From Anaerolineae bacterium (lineage in GTDB: Bacteria > Chloroflexota > Anaerolineae > Aggregatilineales > Phototrophicaceae): DNA of 64,000 nucleotides. A model generated the notes under the pieces. The model did not search any database and was not told where the DNA came from. It saw only the letters and a program-made list of their open reading frames with translations. Positions 59,365 through 64,000 of this stretch are shown here, in pieces. Positions within the stretch are counted from its first letter, which is position 1; each line of letters starts with the position of its first letter. The position numbers and the translations under genes were made by a program. The stretch spans positions 434,001 through 498,000 of the forward strand of contig JALHQT010000004.1 of the NCBI GenBank assembly GCA_022841825.1, in the 5' to 3' direction.

Positions 59365-59766
59365 TCAGTAACTGAGCGTCTCTTCGACATCCTGCGCCGC
59401 ACGTTTTGTTGCGTACAGGATATGACTCAGCCGCGCGTCTTTTTCTGCGAGAACGGCGAGTGAGGCGCGACCTGCCGGGAAGATGACCATCACCCCTTCT
59501 TCACCTTCCATGAGCAGCCGCTCCAGGTTTCCCTGTGCCAGCCGCCCCAATGTCTTTTCCGCCAGACCGACCAGCGTCGCGGACATGGCTGCCACCTGGG
59601 GGCTACTTGTCGGGTTCTGATGTGGGTTTTCGTCATCCCCAGGTGGGTACGAGGCGACGAGCAGACCATCGATATTGACGATGACCGATGCCCTGATGCC
59701 ATCAACTGCGATATGCAGGGTTTTCAATGTGCGTTCAAGGACTGCACTGCGGGATTCTTGCGACAT
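59365..59766 (-). CDS. Roadblock/LC7 domain protein
   Basis: A 133-residue small protein with the roadblock fold: ERTLKTLHIAVDGIRASVIVNIDGLLVASYPP at the start, then AAMSATLVGLAEKTLGRLAQG and the strand GVMVIFPAGRASLAVLAEKDARLSHILY. Such proteins often act as regulators of MglA-type small GTPases (MglB) or as dimeric scaffolds. No small GTPase is present here. I chose the ATG at 59766; a TTG at 59826 would add 20 residues with no family match. It lies convergent to the FHA gene, after a 64-base gap. Confidence 0.87.
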   Translation of the reverse strand: MSQESRSAVLERTLKTLHIAVDGIRASVIVNIDGLLVASYPPGDDENPHQNPTSSPQVAAMSATLVGLAEKTLGRLAQGNLERLLMEGEEGVMVIFPAGRASLAVLAEKDARLSHILYATKRAAQDVEETLSY

Positions 59767-59893
59767 GGGCACTTTTCCCAGGCTGTATGCGCGGAAGCTA
59801 TGCTCATCGCGCGGCGTGTGTAACAAATTCTAATGAGCAGTATAGCCGATGTCTGGCGTGGACTCAATAAAAGCTGGCGTCAGCGGTGGCTAA

Positions 59894-60655
59894 TCATCCG
59901 CCGTGTCTGCGCATAAGCTCGGCGTCTTCCTCCGCGAATTCCGCGAGCGCAAACTGGTCATCTTCGCTCAGTGCTGCCTTTCGCAGCAGGTCTGGGCGGT
60001 GATCCCAGGTGCGTCGCAGCCCTTCTTTGCGCCGCCAGCGCTCGATCTCGGCATGGTGCCCATCCAGCAGCACCTGAGGAACGCCCAAGCCGTCGAAAAC
60101 GGGCGGGCGCGTGTAGTGCGGTCCCTCCAGGATGCCGTCGGCATGGCTGTCGCGGTCTGCCGCGCCTTCCGCACCTAGCACGCCTGGAATATGGCGGATG
60201 ACCGCATCAATGATGACCATTGCCGCGAGTTCGCCACCCGTGAGTACGTAATCGCCGATGCTGATCTCGTCCGTGATCACACGTTGGCGAACGCGGTCAT
60301 CAATGCCTTCGTAACGCCCGCACACCAATACCAACCGTTCATGATTCGAAAGTTCCTTGGCGATGGCGTGATTGAAAACACGCCCTTGTGGAGTCATCAG
60401 GATCACGGGAACATTCGTTGGCGCGCCCTGTCTGACGTGGGCGATGGCATCCACGACGGGCTGCGTCTTCATGATCATGCCGCCGCCACCCCCATAAGGC
60501 GTGTCATCCGCCGTCCGATGGCGGTCGGTTGTGAAGTCGCGGATTTGCACGAAGCGCAGATCGAGCAGCCCTCGATCTCGCGCCTTCCACAACATGCTCT
60601 CGGTCATGGGACCGTCGAAGAGTTGTGGGAAAAGCGTCACTACGTCAATTCGCAT
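59894..60655 (-). CDS. trmD: tRNA (guanine-N1)-methyltransferase
   Basis: Methylates G37 next to the anticodon of several tRNAs, which prevents frameshifts. It has 253 residues, the usual length. The SAM-binding knotted fold shows [40 protein letters not shown] and [16 protein letters not shown] chose the ATG at 60655, which gives the family start and has GAGG 8 bases upstream; a GTG two codons earlier is too close to that site. It is not with rpsP, rimM or rplS, its usual neighbours. Confidence 0.96.
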   Translation of the reverse strand: MRIDVVTLFPQLFDGPMTESMLWKARDRGLLDLRFVQIRDFTTDRHRTADDTPYGGGGGMIMKTQPVVDAIAHVRQGAPTNVPVILMTPQGRVFNHAIAKELSNHERLVLVCGRYEGIDDRVRQRVITDEISIGDYVLTGGELAAMVIIDAVIRHIPGVLGAEGAADRDSHADGILEGPHYTRPPVFDGLGVPQVLLDGHHAEIERWRRKEGLRRTWDHRPDLLRKAALSEDDQFALAEFAEEDAELMRRHGG

Positions 60656-60753
60656 CAGCACTGCCTCGCTTACGACTGGTCAGGATTGTAGCTTGCGTCG
60701 GAAATCGCACAAACCGATAATCGAGATTGTGAATCGAGCCGGGAGAGAACTGT

Positions 60754-61179
60754 TTGCGTTGGATATCGCTTTTTGCGCTGGTGCTCTTCGCCAGCGCGTG
60801 TAATCTGAGTACGGACGCGCCGACGGCGACGCCTGAACCCGACATCCCTGAGGTGTCTTTTCTCTTTCCGACCAACGGCACGATTGTCGTCGAAGGTACG
60901 GATGTGCAAATCCAACTCTTTGCGCAGGATCGGCGTGGCGTGGGTGTTGCGCGTGTGGAATTGTTTGTGGATGAGGGATTAATTCAGAATTCGAGTCCAC
61001 TGGTCAGCGCGGCAGTGACGGAGTTCACCGTCGATATGAACTGGCTGGCGGACGGTGTTGGACTGCACAGCCTGCGCGCTGTTGCCTATCGCCCGGACGG
61101 CACCGAAAGCGATCCCGCCATCATTACGCTGGATGTTATCGCGCCATCCGGCGACACACCTACTACTCCTGCGCCGTAG
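60754..61179 (+). CDS. Lipoprotein with an Ig-like domain (TTG start)
   Basis: A 141-residue lipoprotein. The signal sequence MRWISLFALVLFASAC has a lipobox ending at Cys16; the mature part opens with a Thr/Pro linker, followed by one Ig-like beta-sandwich (VSFLFPTNGTIVVEGTDVQIQLF to GTESDPAIITLDVI), a common cell-surface module. The start is TTG at 60754 with GGGAG 8 bases upstream. It is followed after 17 bases by a small gene on the same strand. Function unknown. Confidence 0.83.
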   Translation: MRWISLFALVLFASACNLSTDAPTATPEPDIPEVSFLFPTNGTIVVEGTDVQIQLFAQDRRGVGVARVELFVDEGLIQNSSPLVSAAVTEFTVDMNWLADGVGLHSLRAVAYRPDGTESDPAIITLDVIAPSGDTPTTPAP

Positions 61180-61196
61180 ATGAACAGAGGGCAATG

Positions 61197-61577
61197 ATGC
61201 TTTATCTCCAACGTCCCAAATCACCGCCGCAGTTGGAAGCACTGTCCGACAACGAACGGCAGGCTATAGACGGCAAATTTGACGCTCATCCGGCTGAACT
61301 GACTGTGAACGATCAGATCATTGCCTGGAATCGCATTGATGAGGTCGAAATCGCCAAAGCCGCGCGGCAGAACACGCTGGCAGGGTGGTTCGTGCGCAAT
61401 ATCGTCTATGCTGAAGAACGCTATCACGTCGGCGTTTATTTCGGTGCCCAGGAAGCCGTGCTCACTAACCTCCCATTGATGGCAGCCCAGTTTGTCGTCA
61501 CGAGTATTGCCTACCACATGCAGGCGCCGATCCGTTACACAGGTGTTCAGGGGCTTATCCCGGTTGTCGAAGAATAA
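61197..61577 (+). CDS. Hypothetical protein, about 126 residues
   Basis: A soluble protein that I do not recognise. It has a central beta-strand and helix pattern (LTVNDQIIAWNRIDEVEIAKAA then ERYHVGVYFGAQEAVLTNLP), and the last 40 residues are helix-rich. The strand pattern resembles a PH-like domain, which is only a guess. GAGGG stands 5 bases before the ATG at 61197; the ATG one codon earlier is too close to it. It lies between two lipoprotein genes, overlaps the next by 14 bases and probably belongs to one operon. Confidence 0.72.
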   Translation: MLYLQRPKSPPQLEALSDNERQAIDGKFDAHPAELTVNDQIIAWNRIDEVEIAKAARQNTLAGWFVRNIVYAEERYHVGVYFGAQEAVLTNLPLMAAQFVVTSIAYHMQAPIRYTGVQGLIPVVEE

Positions 61578-62739
61578 TTGGGTCGGCGGGCTGTTGCTGC
61601 TGGCATGTCTTGGGTGCACTTCCGTGCCGGACAATCGCTGGGGCGATGCGACCCTGGTCGCTCGCGCGCCGCAGTCCGCGCCGCCAGGGCTTGCGCTGCT
61701 TGATGGCGTGCCAATGTTGTCCTGGGTGGGGGTGGATGCGCGCGGCGTGCATCATGATGCCCGTTTGCTGGGAGGCGAGACGGTCACGCTGCCGCTTCCG
61801 CCGAGGCAGCCGCGTGAGCAGCAGTTGATCGCAGGGGCGGGCGACAGCACCCATCTCTTCTGGCTCGATGCGGACGAAGCGGGCGTCACTCAGTTGTTCA
61901 GTGCGCTTCTGGATTCTGAACTCCAGGTTGAACGGGGTCCCACCCAGATCAGTAACGCACTGGTGCTCGATTACGCGCTGGCGGAAGATGCCAGTGGTGG
62001 CGTGTTTGTCGCGTACAGCGGGGGGCAGCCAGGAGAGCCGGGCATGATACTGTCCGGCGTCGATACCCAGGGTCGCCCGCTGCCGGTCACTGACCGCGTA
62101 GGCGCGGCGGAACTGCCGACATTCCTGTGGGTCGATGGCGATCTGAGGTTGTACTGGGTCAATCGTGAAATCGGGATGATCGAGGGCGGTGTCCTGCAAG
62201 CGGGACAAGTCCGGAATGTCGAGCTGCTCGTGCCGACCCCTTATCTGGCGACAGGGGATCGCATGATCGATTTGCACGTGGGTGCAGAACGCACGCACCA
62301 GTATCTATTCTGGAATGTGGAACGCGCGAGCGGTGTGTTCGAGGCATGGTATACGTTTGCCGCGCTGAGCGATGGCACCTGGACTTCGTGGGCACAGGTC
62401 GGCAGCCGCGCGGGTGCCGGCAGCGTTGGGCAGACGGGTTATAACAGCGGCTCGTTGCAGCTTACGCCAACGGATGCTGCGCCGCTGCATATGGTCGCGC
62501 CGCTGCCACAGCAGGGCGAGTCGCTGCCTGTGCTGGGTGCGCGCGGCGGACAACTGATCATGATGTACTTCCAGGCAGGCGAAGTGATCGGGGAGCAGAC
62601 GCTTTGGGGCGAGGTCGTTCTGGTTGCTCCCCCGCTGCTTTCTAGCGACTCGGCGCGAAATCTCTTTGCGACCTGGTCACAAGTCAGCGCGGATGGCAGC
62701 GCTGACTTGTATGTCCTGAGCAGTCTCAGCAGGCGTTGA
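61564..62739 (+). CDS. Lipoprotein with a beta-propeller-like repeat domain (TTG start)
   Basis: A 391-residue protein. The start is probably TTG at 61564, overlapping the preceding gene by 14 bases, because it places a signal sequence (NNWVGGLLLLAC) with the lipobox LLAC right at the N terminus. The longer frame from 61492 adds 24 residues before it. The mature part contains short repeated strands with aromatic/Asp pairs (STHLFWLDADEAG, GDLRLYWVNREIG, THQYLFWNVERASG), suggesting a beta-propeller on the cell surface. Function unknown. The end overlaps a convergent gene by 14 bases. Confidence 0.76.
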   Translation: MSKNNWVGGLLLLACLGCTSVPDNRWGDATLVARAPQSAPPGLALLDGVPMLSWVGVDARGVHHDARLLGGETVTLPLPPRQPREQQLIAGAGDSTHLFWLDADEAGVTQLFSALLDSELQVERGPTQISNALVLDYALAEDASGGVFVAYSGGQPGEPGMILSGVDTQGRPLPVTDRVGAAELPTFLWVDGDLRLYWVNREIGMIEGGVLQAGQVRNVELLVPTPYLATGDRMIDLHVGAERTHQYLFWNVERASGVFEAWYTFAALSDGTWTSWAQVGSRAGAGSVGQTGYNSGSLQLTPTDAAPLHMVAPLPQQGESLPVLGARGGQLIMMYFQAGEVIGEQTLWGEVVLVAPPLLSSDSARNLFATWSQVSADGSADLYVLSSLSRR

Positions 62740-63076
62740 AACGGTCGAGCAAGTCGAGGATTTCGTCGGCGGCATCCCGCAGCTCCGCCTCGCCGTCCCG
62801 CTCGGCGATCTGCTTAATGCTCCGCACACCGGAATAATGCACGCTTTTGAAATCGCCATACGGAAGTTGATAGCGCGCCTTACTGGTTTCCGGAAGCGTC
62901 GGGTCGATGGCGAGGTGCCATGCGGCGTAGGCGTCAAGACCATTCTGATCGATGTACGAATCGGCGGCAGTGTCAGTCGGTCGGTTGTTCGACCAGATGG
63001 TGTTCAGACGAAACTGCGCCTGTTCGGCGAGCTTCAGCGCCTGTTCGAGACCCGTGGGATTGAGGACAAGTGGCAT
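62726..63076 (-). CDS. Small hypothetical protein, 116 residues
   Basis: A soluble protein with a mainly helical pattern and a conserved-looking core, RYQLPYGDFKSVHYSGVRSIKQIAERDGE. I do not recognise the family. Upstream is a Gln/Asn-rich helix (LEQALKLAEQAQFRLNTIWSNN). It is convergent with the lipoprotein gene, overlapping 14 bases. Transcribed alone or with the truncated gene to the right, 125 bases away, on the same strand. Confidence 0.65.
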   Translation of the reverse strand: MPLVLNPTGLEQALKLAEQAQFRLNTIWSNNRPTDTAADSYIDQNGLDAYAAWHLAIDPTLPETSKARYQLPYGDFKSVHYSGVRSIKQIAERDGEAELRDAADEILDLLDRFNAC

Positions 63077-63201
63077 CAGGATGCTCCTGACAATGTGCTT
63101 ACGAGACGTATGATTTAGATGACTATGAATTGGCGAAACTTACGACGACCACACGGGTGCAGATCCCTGTCGCATCGTCTCTTGACACATCTTGCGCTTG
63201 T

Positions 63202-64000
63202 TCACTGTGTCGGACGCAGGATGACGCGGTAGGAGATGACCGAACGGTCGCCGTTTTCCAGCGCGCAGCTCGTCGCCGTGAGCGGCTGCGAGGGGTCGGA
63301 TAAGCCGGGCATATCGAGAATGTAGCTCAAGCCTGGCTCCATCTGGAAGTCGGCATAGCCTGGGTTGCGCCCAGGCTTCAGTCCCGTGGCGAAGCTGCTC
63401 TCACCACCATCCCACCGCACGCGCACGCGCTGCCCAGGGATACCCTGACCATTGAAATCGACGACATTCACTTCGATCAACCCTGCTCGTTCCTGACTGC
63501 AAAACGTCGGGATGTTGGCGATTTCGTAGGCGCTTTGCGGCGGGGTGGTTGGGACGATGAACAGACCGGGGGTGGGCGTGCCGCGTGCGATGGCTTCTGG
63601 CGTGGCGGTCTTGGTGGCGGGTGGCGTCAGGGTTGGCGTCGGGAGCTGGATGAGGACGACGGCGGTTGGCTGGATGTCTTCCGGCAGGACGATTTGATCG
63701 GCGCAGCCTTGCCGATTCTGAAGCTGATAGAAGCGCATCATCGCGCGCACCGCGCGCAGCCCGCTGCTGTTGTTGACATAACCCGATGTCGAAAGCGCGC
63801 AGGCGATGTCTGCGACCTCCTGGATGGGGTCTTGCTGCGGGCGCAGGGTTCCCAGTCGCTCCATTGCGCGCGCCAAATCGCTGGTGTAGCCGTAGTCGAG
63901 CATGATGGCGACGATGTACTGCTGGCGATCCTCGGCGTTGAGCTGCCAGGGCTGGGTATCAAACTCGACCACCGGATTGAGCACCCAGGTATAGAACAAC
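63202..64000 (-). CDS. C-terminal part of a hypothetical exported protein (5' end outside window)
   Basis: The frame is open to the right edge, so only about 265 C-terminal residues are present. There is a helical part (AEDRQQYIVAIMLDYGYTSDLARAMERLG), a Thr/Pro linker (TPTLTPPATKTATPEA) and a C-terminal beta-sandwich (AGLIEVNVVDFNGQGIPGQRVRVRWDGG) like those of surface-anchored or carboxypeptidase-regulatory proteins. Two Cys in that domain could form a disulfide. The N-terminal membrane or signal segment must lie outside the window. Function unknown. Confidence 0.65.
   Translation of the reverse strand, partial: LFYTWVLNPVVEFDTQPWQLNAEDRQQYIVAIMLDYGYTSDLARAMERLGTLRPQQDPIQEVADIACALSTSGYVNNSSGLRAVRAMMRFYQLQNRQGCADQIVLPEDIQPTAVVLIQLPTPTLTPPATKTATPEAIARGTPTPGLFIVPTTPPQSAYEIANIPTFCSQERAGLIEVNVVDFNGQGIPGQRVRVRWDGGESSFATGLKPGRNPGYADFQMEPGLSYILDMPGLSDPSQPLTATSCALENGDRSVISYRVILRPTQ

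Overview
The window looks like a chromosomal segment of a Chloroflexota (Chloroflexi) bacterium, probably an Anaerolineae-type lineage. The evidence is moderately high GC, short intergenic gaps, ABC permeases and lipoproteins of a style common in that phylum, Thr/Pro-rich linkers, GAF-rich signalling proteins, and several TTG/GTG starts. The phylum is an inference from protein style; no rRNA or other marker was available. About 54 protein genes are supported. I saw no tRNA, rRNA, CRISPR array or insertion sequence. No gene-free stretch exceeds 300 bases; the longest are about 240-270 bases (26202-26450, 39607-39848, 45598-45863) and hold promoter-like sequence.

Layout. 1-5.3 kb: a truncated protein, an ABC exporter ATPase and permease, and a membrane protein with a Gln/Ser-rich tail. 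5.3-8.4 kb: a secreted or anchored alpha/beta hydrolase, citrate synthase and a rhomboid protease. 8.4-11.6 kb: a TetR regulator divergent from a cytochrome P450, whose end overlaps a tyrosine recombinase. 11.6-20.1 kb: mostly housekeeping genes (threonine aldolase, an orphan sugar-type ABC ATPase, ComEA-like protein, YbjQ, MscL, nitrilase-family amidase, RluD-type pseudouridine synthase, alpha/beta hydrolase, RsfS, nucleoside diphosphate kinase). 20.1-26.2 kb: two large acidic proteins with TPR-like segments and many short Trp-Leu motifs. 26.4-31.4 kb: a complete BMP-family (nucleoside-type) ABC importer. 31.4-46.5 kb: a secreted glycosidase-like protein with an SH3 domain, a DEAD-box RNA helicase, an MFS transporter, an MTA/SAH deaminase-type amidohydrolase, a xylulokinase, a three-gene ABC-2 exporter, PEP carboxylase and a TetR regulator.

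The most unusual region is 46.5-55.5 kb, seven genes on the minus strand. It starts with a soluble histidine kinase carrying four GAF domains and a PAS domain with the LOV blue-light signature. A start/stop overlap links it to a threonine-synthase-like PLP enzyme fused to two response-regulator receiver domains, one intact and one lacking its Asp. Two single-domain receivers, a GNAT acetyltransferase, a LuxR-type regulator with a degenerate receiver and a leaderless HtrA-type protease follow. Reading this as one light- or ligand-gated phosphorelay acting directly on an amino-acid enzyme is an inference; the domain content is read directly from the translation.

55.6-64 kb: a PMT/ArnT-type membrane glycosyltransferase, an FHA/zinc-ribbon protein, a roadblock protein, TrmD, two lipoproteins and small conserved hypothetical proteins. 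The last gene runs off the right edge.

The -10 sequence GCTATAAT or GCTATACT recurs upstream of several genes. In two cases it lies 6-7 bases before the start codon, suggesting leaderless mRNAs. One gene (rsfS) appears to start at CTG.
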